A DNA stretch of 64,000 nucleotides from Inhella inkyongensis (GCF_005952805.1 NZ_CP040709.1:2604001-2668000), one strand, 5' to 3'. Positions 42,473 to 53,883 are shown, numbered from the stretch's first letter. Numbers and translations: made by a program. Notes: a model not told the origin generated them from the sequence alone.

Positions 42473-43370
42473 TTACGCAGGGATGTTGGGCATCCTGTCC
42501 AAGGCCCGGTACCAGCCGAGATAGTTCTCCAGGTAGTACGTGGCCACGCCTTGGAACCGGCGAATCCAGGTCTTGTGCCGCGAGTAGTAGGCGTTAACGT
42601 TCTGGATGTGCCAGGCGCCCATGGTGTGTTTGCCGCTAGAGCCCAAGGACAGCCTGGTGCTCCAGGCCGAGTTCCTTCCCCGCGTAGCTGATGGAGCCGG
42701 TGCCATCGGAGCAGACGACGGCATAGACCGGCAGCAGTGGCTTGGGCAAGGTCATCAGGGCGACCTTTCGGGTGTCGGTCAGGACGAAATCGGTGGTCAC
42801 GCCGGAGCGGTCGCGGGCCACGAGCACCGGAATCTGCTCTCGCGACAGGCCACGATTGGCGGCGCGCCCGCCTCGCCTTCGCGCCGGGCGCCCAATGACC
42901 TTGCGGCCCTTGTACGACGCCAGGAAGTACGTTTCGTCCATCTCCGCCACGCCGGCCAGGCGGCCAGGTTTGACGTTCCCCGGCTGTGAGAGGAAGCGGT
43001 GGCGCAGCCGAAAGGCCGTGCTCGGTGCGACTCCCAGGAAATCAGCCGCCCGATGCACCTTGAGGCCATCCGCCAGAGCCGGGGTCTGTTCCAGCCACTT
43101 GCCCTTCTGGCGCAACCGCGCCAAGGGCGTCCCGGTAAGGGCGTTGAAGGTCTTGTTGCAGCCTCGGCACTTGTATCGCTGCAGTCCGTTGGCCATGCTA
43201 TTGCGCACAACCCGATGGCTCGCGCAGTGTGGGCACACCCTGGCTTGGCTGCCGGCCGCCTCCAACACTTCCACGGACGCCAAGGCGCTGGTCTGCGCCT
43301 TGAGCTTGTCGACCAGCTCCTGCCTCTGCGCCCTCGTTAGACGCTCGACCAGCGCCAGCAAACGCTGCAT
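42473..43370 (-). pseudogene. IS1595-family (ISXO2-like) transposase, frameshifted
   Basis: Reads as one transposase broken by a single frameshift near 42636-42660. The first 244 codons carry the N-terminal zinc ribbon (CPHCASHRVV ... CRGCNKTF), the first catalytic Asp in AEMDETYFLA and the second in [10 protein letters not shown], then hit a stop. The remaining 50 or so residues continue in another frame: [22 protein letters not shown], then [17 protein letters not shown], which is the end of the DDE/N domain. With the catalytic region split the element is probably dead. I could not place terminal inverted repeats or a target duplication confidently. It sits between the PEP-CTERM gene's terminator and unrelated metabolic genes, so it marks the locus edge. 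Confidence 0.85.
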
Positions 43371-43504
43371 CTCCTACTTTTTCATCCCGGCCTCAAACGG
43401 CCACGGTGGCCAGTTCGGGGGTAAGTCTCGGCAGCAGCTGGCTCATGGCATGAGCCACGTCACTAGCTAACGCGTAAAGCGCCTTTTTTTCGGTCAACCT
43501 AAAT

Positions 43505-44617
43505 TCACTGAAGATCTGCGAGAGGGTGTTTGGCCCACGGGCTCTCGAACATAGCCTGGACGGTCTGCGGGCTCACATCCTCGCTGTGGGCAGGAGACCA
43601 GCGAGGCTGATGGTCTTTGTCCACCGCCAGTGCCCGAATGCCCTCCAGGGTTTCACAATGGGCATCGCGCCAAGCTGGCTCAAAACACCAGTGAACCAAA
43701 TTGCGCTCTAAGCGCAAGTCCTCAGCCAAGCTGAGGTTGCGGCCACGGCGCACCAATTCCAAGCTGATGGCCAGAGCCAATGGGGAGTTGGCATTCAATT
43801 GCCCCAAAGCCTGTTGGGCCCATTCTGAGTTGTCGCCAGCCAGAGAAGCCTTGATTTCCAGCATCGCCCCAAAGCCAAAGTGACGGTCGATCGCCTCTCG
43901 GTGAGCCAGCAATTGAGGCTCGGGAGCCAGTTCGGCACGCTCCATCACCGTGGCAACGACATGTTCAGCACTTGTTTGATCAGCGTGGCGCAATTGCTCA
44001 ATCAGGCCGGGCAGCTCCTCGGCGCGCACAAACACATCCCCCAGTCCCAGGGCGATGGCATCTCCGGCGCCCAAAACCTGTCCGGTCAATGCCAGCCACT
44101 CGCCCACATGCCCCGGGCACTGCGCCAGGAAATAGCCTCCGCCTACATCTGGGAACAGGCCGATATGGGCCTCTGGCATGGCCAACTTGCTGCGCTCGGT
44201 CAGGACGCGCAGCTTTGCGCCCTGGCTGATGCCCATGCCACCGCCCATCACGATGCCATCCATCAGCGCGATATAGGGTTTCGGGTAGACATGGATTTCG
44301 TGATTGAGGGCGTACTCCTCGGTGAAGAAGTCGCCCAAGGCCGGATCCTTGGCCTTGGCCGCCGTATGAAAGAAGCGGATATCGCCGCCGGCGCAAAACG
44401 CGGGGCCCTTGCCTTCGCGACCTTGCCCCAAGATGGCAACAGCTTGAATCGAGTCGTCATCGCGCCAGGCCCGCAGCAGGGTGCGCATGTCGCGGATCAT
44501 GGCCAGTGACAATGCATTGAGCGCTTGCGGACGATTCAGGATGATCAAGCCGAGGCAGCCGTTCACTTCGGCCAGCACCTGGCCGTCGCTGCAGAGGGCG
44601 GGAATGGAAGTGCTCAT
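43505..44617 (-). CDS. 3-hydroxyisobutyryl-CoA hydrolase-like enoyl-CoA hydratase/isomerase
   Basis: A 370-residue crotonase-superfamily protein of the long (ECH_2/HIBCH) type. Landmarks: ILNRPQALNALSLAMI, the oxyanion-hole loop FCAGGDIRFFH, IVMGGGMGISQGAKLRV for the second oxyanion region, and MPEAHIGLFPDVGGGYFLA with the Glu/Asp acid residues of HIBCH enzymes. The C-terminal extension beyond residue 260 also fits. In valine degradation it would hydrolyse 3-hydroxyisobutyryl-CoA; members with other acyl-CoA substrates exist. ATG 44617 overlaps the transporter stop as ATGA. About 50 bases past its stop lies the IS remnant's upstream flank. Confidence 0.88.
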   Translation of the reverse strand: MSTSIPALCSDGQVLAEVNGCLGLIILNRPQALNALSLAMIRDMRTLLRAWRDDDSIQAVAILGQGREGKGPAFCAGGDIRFFHTAAKAKDPALGDFFTEEYALNHEIHVYPKPYIALMDGIVMGGGMGISQGAKLRVLTERSKLAMPEAHIGLFPDVGGGYFLAQCPGHVGEWLALTGQVLGAGDAIALGLGDVFVRAEELPGLIEQLRHADQTSAEHVVATVMERAELAPEPQLLAHREAIDRHFGFGAMLEIKASLAGDNSEWAQQALGQLNANSPLALAISLELVRRGRNLSLAEDLRLERNLVHWCFEPAWRDAHCETLEGIRALAVDKDHQPRWSPAHSEDVSPQTVQAMFESPWAKHPLADLQ

Positions 44618-45498
44618 CGAGGGGTCTCCTGCGCCCGAGGCCGGCGCAATTCATTCAAAAACAAGGCGAATAGAACCAAACAGCCACCAGTGAGCGTCGA
44701 TGCGCTGGGGCGTTCGCCGGCCAACCACCAAACCCAAGCCACGCCAAAAAGCAGTTCCAACTGGGCCAATAAGGCCAGTTCTGTGGCGCTCAGGACTTTA
44801 GAAAGGTGCACCACCAGTACACAAGGCAGGCCAAGTTGAAACACACCCAGGTAGGCCAGCCAAAGCAAATCAGCAGGTGCCGCTGCGAACGGCCACGCCA
44901 AGGGCAAGGTCAATGCGGCAGAGATCAGTCCACCCAATGCGACCGCGTGCGGCAAAGACACGCTGTCCGCCTGACTGTGAGCTAGGCTGCGCGCTTGGCG
45001 CTGTAGCACGATCCAATTGACAGCAGCCGCCAGCGGAACGGCCAAAGCCACCAAGGCACCCACACCGGGCCGAGCTTCGGCACCGAACATCCACGCTACG
45101 CCGAAACCGGCCAGCGCCACGGCCACCCCGGTGCGGCGGGCGATGGGCTGGCGCAGCAGCAACCAAGCCAGCAATGCGGTGATCAGCGGGCCCAAGGACA
45201 TCACGACCAGGACCTGGGCCACCGGACTGATGGAGACCGCCACCATGAAGGCCGTGAACATCACCGCCCAGCACGCGGCCGACGCCCAAAGCATGGGACT
45301 GGGATGCCGCATGGGTGCCAAACCCGCCCGACCCTCTCGCACGCCCCACCAGAGCAGAAGGGCCAGCACGGTGAAAGCCGAGCGCCAAAACGTCACTTCA
45401 AACGGGCGCGCACTCTGCAACTGACGGCTGACGATGCCCGCGCTACTCCAGAGCAGCGTGACCAGCACCATCAGCAGCAGGGCTCGGCGATGTGTCAT
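44614..45498 (-). CDS. EamA-family (DMT) transporter
   Basis: A 294-residue inner-membrane protein with ten hydrophobic helices in two EamA repeats (LLMVLVTLLWSSAGIVSRQL at the start and LGGLISAALTLPLAWPF in the second half). Proteins of this drug/metabolite superfamily export amino acids, nucleosides or other small metabolites. The motif SLGPLITALLAWLLLRQPI is typical of the end of repeat one. It overlaps the HIBCH-like gene by ATGA, suggesting an operon, but substrate and link to acyl-CoA metabolism are unknown. Upstream, 45,534-45,600 holds two GC-rich hairpins between this gene and typA. Confidence 0.85.
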   Translation of the reverse strand: MTHRRALLLMVLVTLLWSSAGIVSRQLQSARPFEVTFWRSAFTVLALLLWWGVREGRAGLAPMRHPSPMLWASAACWAVMFTAFMVAVSISPVAQVLVVMSLGPLITALLAWLLLRQPIARRTGVAVALAGFGVAWMFGAEARPGVGALVALAVPLAAAVNWIVLQRQARSLAHSQADSVSLPHAVALGGLISAALTLPLAWPFAAAPADLLWLAYLGVFQLGLPCVLVVHLSKVLSATELALLAQLELLFGVAWVWWLAGERPSASTLTGGCLVLFALFLNELRRPRAQETPR

Positions 45499-45608
45499 CG
45501 GACGGTCGGTTGATCCAGTTCTCAGTCCATCCAGCGGACGCGGTGGGTCCGGCTTTGCCGGTCACCCGCATCGCCCCCTTGAGGGGGCATCGGGGAAGGC
45601 GCGGGGGA

Positions 45609-47438
45609 TCAGCCGCCACGCGCCATGCGCTTGCGCTCGTGCTCGGCGAGGTAACGCTTTCGCAGACGCACGCTCTTGGGCGTGATTTCGACCAGTTCGT
45701 CGTCTTCAATGAACTCGACGCCGTACTCCAGCGTCAGGTCGATCGGGGGGGTGATCTTGATGGCATCTTCCTTGCCGCTGACGCGGAAGTTGGTCAGCTG
45801 CTTGGTGCGGGTGGCATTCACCACCAGATCGTTGTCACGGCTGTGGATGCCCACGATCATGCCCTCGTACACCGGGTCGCCGGCCTTCACAAACATGCGG
45901 CCGCGATCGTCCAGTTTGCCCAGCGCATACGTGAAGATCTCGCCGGCATCCATCGAGATCAGGACGCCGTTCTTACGGCTGCCGATGTCGCCCTTGTGCG
46001 GCTCGTAGCCGTCAAAGATGTTGGAGATCAAGCCCGAGCCGCGCGTCAGGTTCAGGAACTCGTTGCTGAAACCGATCAGACCGCGTGCAGGGATGCGGTA
46101 TTCCAGGCGGGTGCGGCCATTGCCGTCCGGCTCCATGTTCACCAGTTCGCCCTTGCGCTCGCCCAGAGCCTGCATCACGCCGCCCTGGTGCTGCTCCTCC
46201 ACGTCGGCCGTCACCAGCTCGATGGGTTCGCACTTCTCGCCGTTGATCTCTTTGAACACCACGCGCGGCTTGCCCACGGCCAGCTCAAAGCCCTCGCGGC
46301 GCATGTTCTCCAGCAGGATGGTCAGGTGCAATTCACCGCGACCGCTGACTTCGAAGATGCCGTCCTCGTCGGTCTCCTTCACACGCAGGGCCACGTTGTG
46401 CTGCAGTTCCTTCTGCAGACGGTCCCAGATCTGGCGGCTGGTCACAAACTTGCCTTCGCGGCCGGCCAGGGGGCTGGTGTTGACGCAGAAATTCATGGTG
46501 AGCGTGGGCTCGTCCACCTTCAGCATCGGAAGGGGCTGGGGATTCAGCGGATCGGTGATGGTCACACCCATGCCGATGTCCTCAATGCCGTTGATCAGCA
46601 CGATGTCGCCAGGTCCAGCCTCTTGAACCATCATGCGATCCAAGCCCTTGAATTTCAGCACCTGGTTGATGCGACCCTTCACAGACTTGCCATCCGGCCC
46701 CTCCATCACCAGCACGTCCATGCCGGGCTTGACGGTGCCTTGGTTGATGCGACCCACGCCAATGCGACCCACATAGGACGAATAGTCCAGCGAGCTGATC
46801 TGCATCTGCAGCGGTGCGTTTTCCTCGCCCTCGTGCGGCTGCACATGGCGCAGGATGGTTTCGAACAGCGGGGTCATGCTCTCGCCCCACTTCTGGCCCG
46901 GCTCGCCCTCTTCCAGCGAGGACCAGCCGTTGATGCCGGAGGCATAGACCACCGGGAAGTCGAGCTGCTCGTCGGTGGCACCCAGCTTGTCAAACAGATC
47001 GAACGCGGCGTTGATCACGGCGTCCGGCTTTGCACCCGGCTTGTCCACCTTGTTCACCACCACGATGGGGCGCAGGCCCAAGGCCAAGGCCTTCTTGGTC
47101 ACGAAGCGAGTCTGCGGCATCGGGCCTTCTTGGGCGTCGATCAGCAACACCACGCCGTCCACCATAGAGAGCGCGCGCTCCACTTCACCGCCGAAGTCCG
47201 CGTGGCCCGGGGTGTCGACGATGTTGATGTGCGTGCCTTCCCAGCTCACCGCACAGTTCTTGGCCAAGATGGTGATACCGCGCTCTTTTTCGATCGCGTT
47301 GCTGTCCATCACACACTCTTCAACCTGCTCGTGCGCGGCGAAGGTGCCGCTTTGGCGCAGCAGCTGGTCCACCAGGGTGGTCTTGCCATGGTCCACGTGG
47401 GCAATGATGGCGATGTTGCGGATTTGCTTGTTGCTCAT
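45609..47438 (-). CDS. typA: Ribosome-associated GTPase TypA/BipA
   Basis: A 609-residue translational GTPase. The G1 loop AHVDHGKTT is at residues 13-21, G3 is DTPGHADF, and G4 NKVD; after the G domain come EF-G-like domains II, III and V and the BipA-specific C-terminal domain ([20 protein letters not shown]). It binds 70S ribosomes and assists 50S assembly and stress or low-temperature growth. It is the last gene of the rimP-nusA-infB-rbfA-truB-typA series, eight bases after truB. Length is normal (E. coli 607). Confidence 0.97.
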   Translation of the reverse strand: MSNKQIRNIAIIAHVDHGKTTLVDQLLRQSGTFAAHEQVEECVMDSNAIEKERGITILAKNCAVSWEGTHINIVDTPGHADFGGEVERALSMVDGVVLLIDAQEGPMPQTRFVTKKALALGLRPIVVVNKVDKPGAKPDAVINAAFDLFDKLGATDEQLDFPVVYASGINGWSSLEEGEPGQKWGESMTPLFETILRHVQPHEGEENAPLQMQISSLDYSSYVGRIGVGRINQGTVKPGMDVLVMEGPDGKSVKGRINQVLKFKGLDRMMVQEAGPGDIVLINGIEDIGMGVTITDPLNPQPLPMLKVDEPTLTMNFCVNTSPLAGREGKFVTSRQIWDRLQKELQHNVALRVKETDEDGIFEVSGRGELHLTILLENMRREGFELAVGKPRVVFKEINGEKCEPIELVTADVEEQHQGGVMQALGERKGELVNMEPDGNGRTRLEYRIPARGLIGFSNEFLNLTRGSGLISNIFDGYEPHKGDIGSRKNGVLISMDAGEIFTYALGKLDDRGRMFVKAGDPVYEGMIVGIHSRDNDLVVNATRTKQLTNFRVSGKEDAIKITPPIDLTLEYGVEFIEDDELVEITPKSVRLRKRYLAEHERKRMARGG

Positions 47439-47446
47439 GGCAGGTC

Positions 47447-48397
47447 TCAGGTCAGTGATGCGGGGCCGGCGAGCAGGGTCTGCAGCTCGACGGGGCTGAG
47501 CAATCGCTCAGGAATCAATTCGCCACCAGCCACCCGGGCGCTGCCCAGGAAGGCCAGGGGCTCGGGGCCGAAGGCACGCACACGCGCCGCCGGTGCGGCC
47601 GAAGTGCGTCGCCGGATGCCGGCCAACAATTTGCCAGCCTCCTCGGCACTCAGCCGAATCTGCGGGCAGTCTGCAAGCAGGGTATCGGGTGGCAGCAGAG
47701 TGGCCAGGCGCTGCTCGTCGTTCATGTCTTCCAACTGGTCCAGGGTGACGGCCTGGGCCAGATCGAGCGGACCGCTTTGGGTGCGGCGCAGCGCGCTCAG
47801 GTGGGCGCCGCAGCCCAGCAATTCGCCCAGATCTTGCGCCAGGGTGCGGATGTAGGTGCCTTTGGAGCAGCGCACCGCCAATTGCATCGTCTCGCCCGCA
47901 TGTGACAGCAGTTCCAGCGCATGAATACAGACCCGGCGCGGTGTGCGCTCCACCTCCACGCCTTGGCGGGCCAGCTCGTACAAGGCCTTGCCCTGGTGCT
48001 TGAGGGCCGAATGCATGGGCGGAATCTGATCGATCTCACCGCGCAGGGCCTGCAAGGCTTGCTGCAACTGCTCGTCGCTGAAGTTCACCTCGCGCTCGCG
48101 CAGGATCTCCCCCTCGCGGTCCGCCGTGCTCGTGGTCTGGCCCAGGCGCAAGGTCGCCACATAGGCTTTGTCAGCCTCCAGGTTCAGCTGACTGAACTTG
48201 GTGGCGGCGCCAAAGCACAGGGGCAACAAGCCGGTGGCCAGCGGATCGAGCGTGCCGGTATGGCCCGCCTTCTCTGCGCGCAGCAATCGCTTGGCGCGCT
48301 GCAACGCGTCATTGCTCGACAGACCCAAGGGCTTGTCGAGCAGCAGCACTCCGTGCAGCGCACGGCGTGGCAGGCGGACGCGTTGCTGCGGGTTCAT
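47447..48397 (-). CDS. truB: tRNA pseudouridine(55) synthase TruB
   Basis: A 316-residue TruB. The catalytic Asp51 is in [36 protein letters not shown] precedes it, and the second motif region [17 protein letters not shown] and the C-terminal PUA-like part follow. It makes pseudouridine 55 in the T-loop of tRNAs. Its ATG overlaps the rbfA stop by one base (TGATG), a coupled arrangement commonly seen for rbfA-truB. Confidence 0.97.
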   Translation of the reverse strand: MNPQQRVRLPRRALHGVLLLDKPLGLSSNDALQRAKRLLRAEKAGHTGTLDPLATGLLPLCFGAATKFSQLNLEADKAYVATLRLGQTTSTADREGEILREREVNFSDEQLQQALQALRGEIDQIPPMHSALKHQGKALYELARQGVEVERTPRRVCIHALELLSHAGETMQLAVRCSKGTYIRTLAQDLGELLGCGAHLSALRRTQSGPLDLAQAVTLDQLEDMNDEQRLATLLPPDTLLADCPQIRLSAEEAGKLLAGIRRRTSAAPAARVRAFGPEPLAFLGSARVAGGELIPERLLSPVELQTLLAGPASLT

Positions 48398-48795
48398 CAG
48401 TCCTCGCGGGTCTCATCCGCGGCAGCAGCCGCATCGTCCAGCGCGCGCGTGCTGTTAGCTCGGGTGATCAGCACATTCATCTCGGCCGCTCGCTCGGTGC
48501 TGCGATCAAAGTGGAAATGCAGGGTCGGAACCGTGTGGATCTGCAAGCGCTTGAAAAGGCCATTGCGCAGGAAGCCGGCGGCCTCATTGAGGGCCTCAGC
48601 AGTGTCCTCGGGCGAACCCACCAACAAGGTGAATCGCACCTTGGCATGGGCGTAGTCCGGAGTCACATCGACGCCAGAGATCGTCAGCATGCCGATGCGC
48701 GGATCCTTCAACTCGCGCACCAACTCGGCCAGATCTCGTTGGATCTGGTCGGCGACGCGAAAGCTGCGATTGGGAGTGGATTTCTTGTGGCGCAT
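48397..48795 (-). CDS. rbfA: Ribosome-binding factor A
   Basis: A 132-residue RbfA with the KH-type fold: [17 protein letters not shown] at the start, [23 protein letters not shown] in the middle and [19 protein letters not shown] at the end. It binds 30S precursors during 16S rRNA 5'-end maturation. It is separated from infB by 75 bases that hold a strong terminator-like hairpin, so its expression probably depends on read-through. Confidence 0.95.
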   Translation of the reverse strand: MRHKKSTPNRSFRVADQIQRDLAELVRELKDPRIGMLTISGVDVTPDYAHAKVRFTLLVGSPEDTAEALNEAAGFLRNGLFKRLQIHTVPTLHFHFDRSTERAAEMNVLITRANSTRALDDAAAAADETRED

Positions 48796-48816
48796 GGGGG
48801 ATACCTGATGATGGAC

Positions 48817-48847
48817 AAAACCCCGCCGGCAGAGGCTGCCGGCGGGG
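48817..48847 (-). terminator. Terminator-like hairpin between infB and rbfA
   Basis: On the minus strand: an 11-pair perfect stem (CCCCGCCGGCA / TGCCGGCGGGG) with a five-base loop, followed by TTTT (48820-48817). It lies 24 bases after the infB stop (48871) and 22 bases before the rbfA start, so it could lower rbfA-truB-typA transcription relative to infB. Confidence 0.75.
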
Positions 48848-48870
48848 CTTGTCGCGAACCTGATGCCGGC

Positions 48871-51801
48871 TTACAGGGTTCGGGCGACTTCCTTGATTTC
48901 GAAGAATTCGAGTTGGTCGCCTTCGTGGATGTCGGTGTAGTTCTTCAGCTTGACACCGCACTCGAAGCCTTCCTTGACTTCCTTGACGTCGTCCTTGAAG
49001 CGTTTGAGCGAATCCAGCTCGCCGGTGTAGATGACCACGTTGTCGCGCAGCAAGCGGAAGCGTGCATCGCGCTTGACCGTGCCATTCGTGACCATACAGC
49101 CCGCAATCGTGCCGATCTTGGTCGCGACGATGACGTTGCGGATCTCGGCGGTACCCAGGATCTCTTCGCGCTGCTCGGGAGCCAGCATGCCGCTCATGGC
49201 CGCCTTGACATCGTCCACCGCGTCATAGATGACGTTGTAGTAACGCAGATCCACGCCATTGCCCTCGGCCAACTTGCGCGCGCCGGCGTCAGCACGGGTG
49301 TTGAAGCCGATGACCACAGCCTTTGAGGCGATAGCCAGGTTGATGTCGGTCTCGCTGATGCCGCCCACGGCCGCATGCACGATCTGCACCCGCACCTCTT
49401 CGGTGCTGAGCTTGAGCAGCGAAGCGGCCAGCGCTTCTTGCGAACCCTGCACATCGGCCTTGACGATCAGCGCCAGGGTCTGCACATCGCCCTTGCCCAT
49501 GATCTCGAACATGTTCTCGAGCTTGGCGGCCTGCTGCTTGGCCAACTTCACGTCACGGTACTTGCCGGCGCGGAAGGTGGCGATTTCACGGGCGCGGCGC
49601 TCATCGCCCAGCACCATGAATTCGTCGCCGGCGCGCGGCACATCGGACAGACCCTGAATTTCCACCGGAATCGACGGGCCAGCCTCGGTGGTGGCCTTGC
49701 CATCTTCGTCCAGCATGGCGCGCACACGGCCGAAGGTCGAGCCAGCCAGCACCACGTCGCCGCGCTTGAGCGTGCCGCTCTGCACCAGCACCGTGGCCAC
49801 CGGGCCGCGACCCTTGTCCAGCTTGGCTTCGATGACCAGGCCCTTGGCCATGGACTCGACCGGCGCCTTGAGTTCCAGCACTTCGGCTTGCAGCAGCACT
49901 TGCTCCAGCAGGCTGTCGATGCCCTCTCCCGTCTTGGCCGACACCGGCACGAAGGGGGAATCGCCGCCGTACTCTTCAGGCACGACTTCTTCGCCCACCA
50001 GCTCTTGCTTGACGCGGTCGAGGTTGGAGCCCGGCTTGTCGATCTTGTTGATCGCCACCACCAGCGGCACGCCGGCCGCCTTGGCGTGGTGAATGGCTTC
50101 CTTGGTCTGGGGCATCACGCCGTCGTCGGCGGCCACCACCAGGATTACCAAGTCAGTCGCCTTGGCGCCGCGAGCACGCATGGCCGTGAAGGCCTCGTGA
50201 CCCGGGGTGTCCAGGAAGGTGATCACGCCACGCGGCGTTTCCACATGGTAGGCGCCGATGTGCTGCGTGATGCCGCCGGCTTCGCCCGAGGCAACGCGCG
50301 CGCTGCGGATCTTGTCCAGCAACGAGGTCTTGCCATGGTCCACGTGACCCATCACGGTCACCACCGGCGGACGCGTCAGCGCCTCGAATTCCTTCTCGGT
50401 GGCGTCGTCTTCCAGGAAAGCATCCGGATCATCCAGCTTGGCCGCGAAGGCCTTGTGGCCCATTTCCTCGACCACGATCATGGCCGTCTCTTGGTCCAGC
50501 GCCTGGTTGATGGTGACCATCTGACCGAGCTGCATCATCTTCTTGATGACCTCAGCGGCCTTGACTGACATCTTGTGGGCCAGATCCGCCACCGTGATGG
50601 TCTCAGGGATGTGGACCTCTTGAATCACCGGCTCAGTCGGCGCCACAAAGTTGCTCGGGCTGTCGCCGCGATCGCCGCGACGGCCGGCGCCGCCGCGCGG
50701 CGACTTCCAGCCCGGCGTGCCACGACCCGCGCTGGCGGTATCGCCGCGGGTCTTGAGGCCACGCTTCTTAGCGGCGTCATCGGCCCAGCTGGAGCTGAGT
50801 TTCTCGCTCTTGACGGACTTCTTGTCGCCCGGCTTGGCCGCGCCCGGCGCTGCCGGAGCCGGAGCTCCGGTCGCACCCGGCTTCTTGTGCAGGGTGCCCT
50901 TGATGCCCGCTGGCTCGGCCGGCTTGGGCTCCTCGGGCTTCTTGGCCACCATCACCTTCTTGGGCGCATTCATCATGGCCCGGATGGCGGCCGCTTCGGC
51001 CTCGGCCGCCTTGCGGCGACGATCCAATTCGGCAGCCTTGGCGGCCGTCTCGGCGTTGATATCGGCCGCCTTCACCACGCGGACCGTGGGTTTGGGGGGC
51101 TCGACCGGAGCAGGCGCAGGCGCCTCCACCTTGGGTTCGACCTTGGCTTCAACCTTGGTTTCAACCTTCGCCTCAGGCTTGGCTTCAGCTTTGGCCGCTG
51201 ACTTGGCGCCGGCCTTGGCGCTGGCGTTGAGGGCCGCAGCGGCGGCTTCAGCTGCCTGTTTGGCCGCTGCTTCGGCCGCCACCTTGGCAGCCGCTTCGGC
51301 CGCGGCGCGCTCAGCGGCGGCGCGTTCCTCAGCAGCCTTGCGCTCAGCGGCAGCACGGGCCTCGGCCTCGGCGCGTTCGCGCGCTTGACGCTCCAGCTCC
51401 GCTTGCTCCTGAGCCAGGGCCTCAGCCTGCGCGCGTGCCTCTTCCTCGCGGCGGGCCAGATCGGCAGCTTCTTGCGTGGCCAAGTCTTCGCCAGCCGGCG
51501 CGTCATCGCGCTTCACAAACACGCGCTTCTTGCGCACTTCCACCTGGATGGTGCGTGCCTTGCCGCTGGCATCGGCTTGCTTGATTTCGCTGGTCGATTT
51601 TTTGACCAGGGTGATCTTCTTGCGGTCAGCGCCCGTGCCATGAGACTGGCGCAGGTGTTCGAGTAGACGCTCTTTGTCGCTATCGGTCAGCGCATCAGCG
51701 GCAGAGGCTTTGGGCACCCCGGCGGCCTGCAGCTGCTCCAGCAGCGTGCCGGCCGGGCGATTGAGCTCGGCAGCGAATTGGGCGACGGTGGTCACAGCCA
51801 T
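48871..51801 (-). CDS. infB: Translation initiation factor IF-2
   Basis: A 976-residue IF-2, long as is usual in Burkholderiales. The IF2N domain is at 1-55; residues about 95-245 are a charged Ala/Glu/Lys/Arg-rich region (coding for the [15 protein letters not shown] type of repeat); a Gly/Arg-rich stretch ([18 protein letters not shown]) and a second IF2N domain precede the G domain. G1 is GHVDHGKT at about 485-492, with DTPGHEAF and NKIDKPG following, then domains II-IV ending at [10 protein letters not shown]. It positions initiator fMet-tRNA on the 30S subunit. It is 73 bases after nusA. Confidence 0.97.
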   Translation of the reverse strand: MAVTTVAQFAAELNRPAGTLLEQLQAAGVPKASAADALTDSDKERLLEHLRQSHGTGADRKKITLVKKSTSEIKQADASGKARTIQVEVRKKRVFVKRDDAPAGEDLATQEAADLARREEEARAQAEALAQEQAELERQARERAEAEARAAAERKAAEERAAAERAAAEAAAKVAAEAAAKQAAEAAAAALNASAKAGAKSAAKAEAKPEAKVETKVEAKVEPKVEAPAPAPVEPPKPTVRVVKAADINAETAAKAAELDRRRKAAEAEAAAIRAMMNAPKKVMVAKKPEEPKPAEPAGIKGTLHKKPGATGAPAPAAPGAAKPGDKKSVKSEKLSSSWADDAAKKRGLKTRGDTASAGRGTPGWKSPRGGAGRRGDRGDSPSNFVAPTEPVIQEVHIPETITVADLAHKMSVKAAEVIKKMMQLGQMVTINQALDQETAMIVVEEMGHKAFAAKLDDPDAFLEDDATEKEFEALTRPPVVTVMGHVDHGKTSLLDKIRSARVASGEAGGITQHIGAYHVETPRGVITFLDTPGHEAFTAMRARGAKATDLVILVVAADDGVMPQTKEAIHHAKAAGVPLVVAINKIDKPGSNLDRVKQELVGEEVVPEEYGGDSPFVPVSAKTGEGIDSLLEQVLLQAEVLELKAPVESMAKGLVIEAKLDKGRGPVATVLVQSGTLKRGDVVLAGSTFGRVRAMLDEDGKATTEAGPSIPVEIQGLSDVPRAGDEFMVLGDERRAREIATFRAGKYRDVKLAKQQAAKLENMFEIMGKGDVQTLALIVKADVQGSQEALAASLLKLSTEEVRVQIVHAAVGGISETDINLAIASKAVVIGFNTRADAGARKLAEGNGVDLRYYNVIYDAVDDVKAAMSGMLAPEQREEILGTAEIRNVIVATKIGTIAGCMVTNGTVKRDARFRLLRDNVVIYTGELDSLKRFKDDVKEVKEGFECGVKLKNYTDIHEGDQLEFFEIKEVARTL

Positions 51802-51874
51802 CAGTGGAATCCTTGGGGGTCGGTGTTGCTGCGGTGGGGCAGGAGGGCGGTCGGTTCGGTTCGATTCGTGGTGG

Positions 51875-53350
51875 TCAGGCGAACCAGTGTTCGCGCGCCT
51901 TCAGAATCAGCGCCTTCGCGCCCTCTTCGGACATGCCAGTCATTTCGACCAGCTCATCCACCGCCAAATCGGCCAGTTCGTCTCGGGTGTGCACGCCGCC
52001 GTCGGCCAACTTGGCCACCAGCTCCTGCGTCACCCCTTCGAGGTCACGCAGGTCTTGAGACACCTCTTCCACCGACTCCTCGCGGGCGATTTCCATCGTC
52101 AGCAGAGCGTCCTTGGCCCGAGCGCGCAACTCGTGCACGGTGTCTTCGTCAAAGCTCTCGATTTCCAGCATTTCAGCCAGCGGCACATAGGCCACCTCTT
52201 CCAGGCTGGTAAAGCCCTCGGCAATCAGGATGTCGGCGACTTCTTCGTCCACGTCCAGCTTGTCGATGAAGACACGGCGCACGCCCTGGTCTTCTTCGGC
52301 CTTGCGTGCAGCCGATTCCTCGGCCGTCATGATGTTGATGCGCCAACCCGTCAATTCAGAAGCCAGGCGCACGTTCTGCCCGCCGCGGCCGATGGCGATG
52401 GCGAGGTTTTCCTCATCCACCACCACGTCCATGGCATGGCGCTCTTCATCCACCACGATGGACGAGACGTTGGCCGGGGCCAGGGCGCCAATGACGAACT
52501 GCGCCGGGTCTTCGCTCCACAGCACGATGTCGACACGCTCGCCGGCCAGTTCATTGGTCACGGCGGTCACGCGCGAACCGCGCACGCCCACACAGGTACC
52601 AATCGGATCCACGCGCCGGTCGTGCGACACCACGGCGATCTTGGCGCGGCTGCCAGCGTCGCGGGCGCAGCTCTTGATCTCCAGCAGGCCTTGCTCGATC
52701 TCAGGCACTTCCTGGGCGAACAATTCCTTCATGAAGTCGCCATGCGAGCGCGACAGCATGATCTGCGGGCCGCGCGCGGTCGGGTCGATGCCCAGCAGCA
52801 CAGCGCGCACGCGGTCGCCGCTGCGCAGGTTTTCCTTCGGGATCATCTCGCCGCGCTTGAGACGGCCTTCCACTCGGCCGGACTCGACAATGATGTCGCC
52901 CTTGTCCAGACGCTTGACAGTGCCGACGAAGATCTTTTCGCCGCGAGCCAGGAAATCGTTGAGCAATTGCTCGCGCTCGGCGTCACGGATTTTTTGCAGG
53001 ATGACCTGCTTGGCAGCCTGCGCGCCGATGCGGCCAATGGGCACCGACTCGATCGCCTCTTCGATGTAGTCACCCTCATCGATGTCCGCAATGCGGTCAC
53101 GCGCGTCCGTCAGCAACTCTTCGGAGTCCGGGTTCTGCAGACCCGCGCTATCGGGCACCACCAGCCAGCGGCGGAAGCTCTCGTACTCGCCCGACTCGCG
53201 ATCGATGGCCACACGAATGTCGACCTCACCGCCGACAAACTTCTTGGTGGCCTGCGCCAGGGCCGATTCCACGGCACCGAACACCACCTCTCGTTCCACG
53301 CTCTTTTCGCGGGAAATGGCATCCACCAACAACAACAGTTCGCGGTTCAT
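51875..53350 (-). CDS. nusA: Transcription termination/antitermination protein NusA
   Basis: A 491-residue NusA: N-terminal RNA polymerase-binding domain ([21 protein letters not shown]), S1 domain around 130-200 ([20 protein letters not shown]), KH domains ([20 protein letters not shown] and [18 protein letters not shown]), and two C-terminal acidic helical repeats typical of proteobacterial NusA. It modulates pausing, termination and antitermination. ATG 53350 overlaps the rimP stop by ATGA. Confidence 0.97.
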   Translation of the reverse strand: MNRELLLLVDAISREKSVEREVVFGAVESALAQATKKFVGGEVDIRVAIDRESGEYESFRRWLVVPDSAGLQNPDSEELLTDARDRIADIDEGDYIEEAIESVPIGRIGAQAAKQVILQKIRDAEREQLLNDFLARGEKIFVGTVKRLDKGDIIVESGRVEGRLKRGEMIPKENLRSGDRVRAVLLGIDPTARGPQIMLSRSHGDFMKELFAQEVPEIEQGLLEIKSCARDAGSRAKIAVVSHDRRVDPIGTCVGVRGSRVTAVTNELAGERVDIVLWSEDPAQFVIGALAPANVSSIVVDEERHAMDVVVDEENLAIAIGRGGQNVRLASELTGWRINIMTAEESAARKAEEDQGVRRVFIDKLDVDEEVADILIAEGFTSLEEVAYVPLAEMLEIESFDEDTVHELRARAKDALLTMEIAREESVEEVSQDLRDLEGVTQELVAKLADGGVHTRDELADLAVDELVEMTGMSEEGAKALILKAREHWFA

Positions 53351-53883
53351 GGGGTCTGATCTCCGTCGGGCTTCTTTTGATCTTGGGGCTGGGCCGGCTT
53401 GTTCTTCCGACCCTTGAAATCGATCACCGGCACCAGGCGCGCATCACGCACCTCGTCCAGCTTGAAATCCAAGGCTTGCTCTTGGCCGGGCTCGCCGAAC
53501 ACCAGGCGCCAGCTGCCTTCTTCCTCGGCCTGTTGCAGCAGGCCACGGTATTTCTTCCGCCCCTGAAAGGGCGCACGCAGGGTGATGTCCACCTGCGAGC
53601 CGCTGAAGCGGGCGTAGTGCTCAGGCGTGCGCAGAGGACGATCCAAGCCCGGCGAGGACACCTCAAGCCGGCTGTAATCGCATCCCTCCACTTCCAGCAC
53701 GTATTGCAACTGGCGGGTGACACGTTCGCAGTCATCCACCGTCACAAAGGGCTGCGGCTGGTCGGCCGGGACCGGGAGGCGATCGATAAACACGCGCAGC
53801 AAGCCACCGGCCGAGCGCTCGCACTCGACCAACTCCAGGTTCAAACCCGTGACTGTTTTCTCAACTGCTGCTTGCCAGTTCAT
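53347..53883 (-). CDS. rimP: Ribosome maturation factor RimP
   Basis: A 178-residue RimP with the family's [20 protein letters not shown] strand and [15 protein letters not shown] motif, followed by the SH3-like C-terminal domain and a Lys-rich tail. It helps 30S maturation and is the first gene of the nusA-infB operon. ATG 53883 is preceded by GTGAGCGGG; GTG 53898 would add five residues. The 205 bases up to fabI should hold both divergent promoters; a TAGAAT (-10-like) is visible on the minus strand at 54000-53995 without a clear -35. Confidence 0.94.
   Translation of the reverse strand: MNWQAAVEKTVTGLNLELVECERSAGGLLRVFIDRLPVPADQPQPFVTVDDCERVTRQLQYVLEVEGCDYSRLEVSSPGLDRPLRTPEHYARFSGSQVDITLRAPFQGRKKYRGLLQQAEEEGSWRLVFGEPGQEQALDFKLDEVRDARLVPVIDFKGRKNKPAQPQDQKKPDGDQTP

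Noticed and set aside
42630-42665. Programmed ribosomal frameshift in the IS transposase.
   Set aside because: No slippery heptamer (A or T run) is visible at the junction, and IS1595 transposases are normally read from one frame.
43371-43504. Inverted repeats or target duplication of the IS element (CTAGCT near 42421 and 43464; palindrome GGCTCATG-G-CATGAGCC at about 43439).
   Set aside because: The similarity is short and poorly aligned, so element ends could not be set with confidence.
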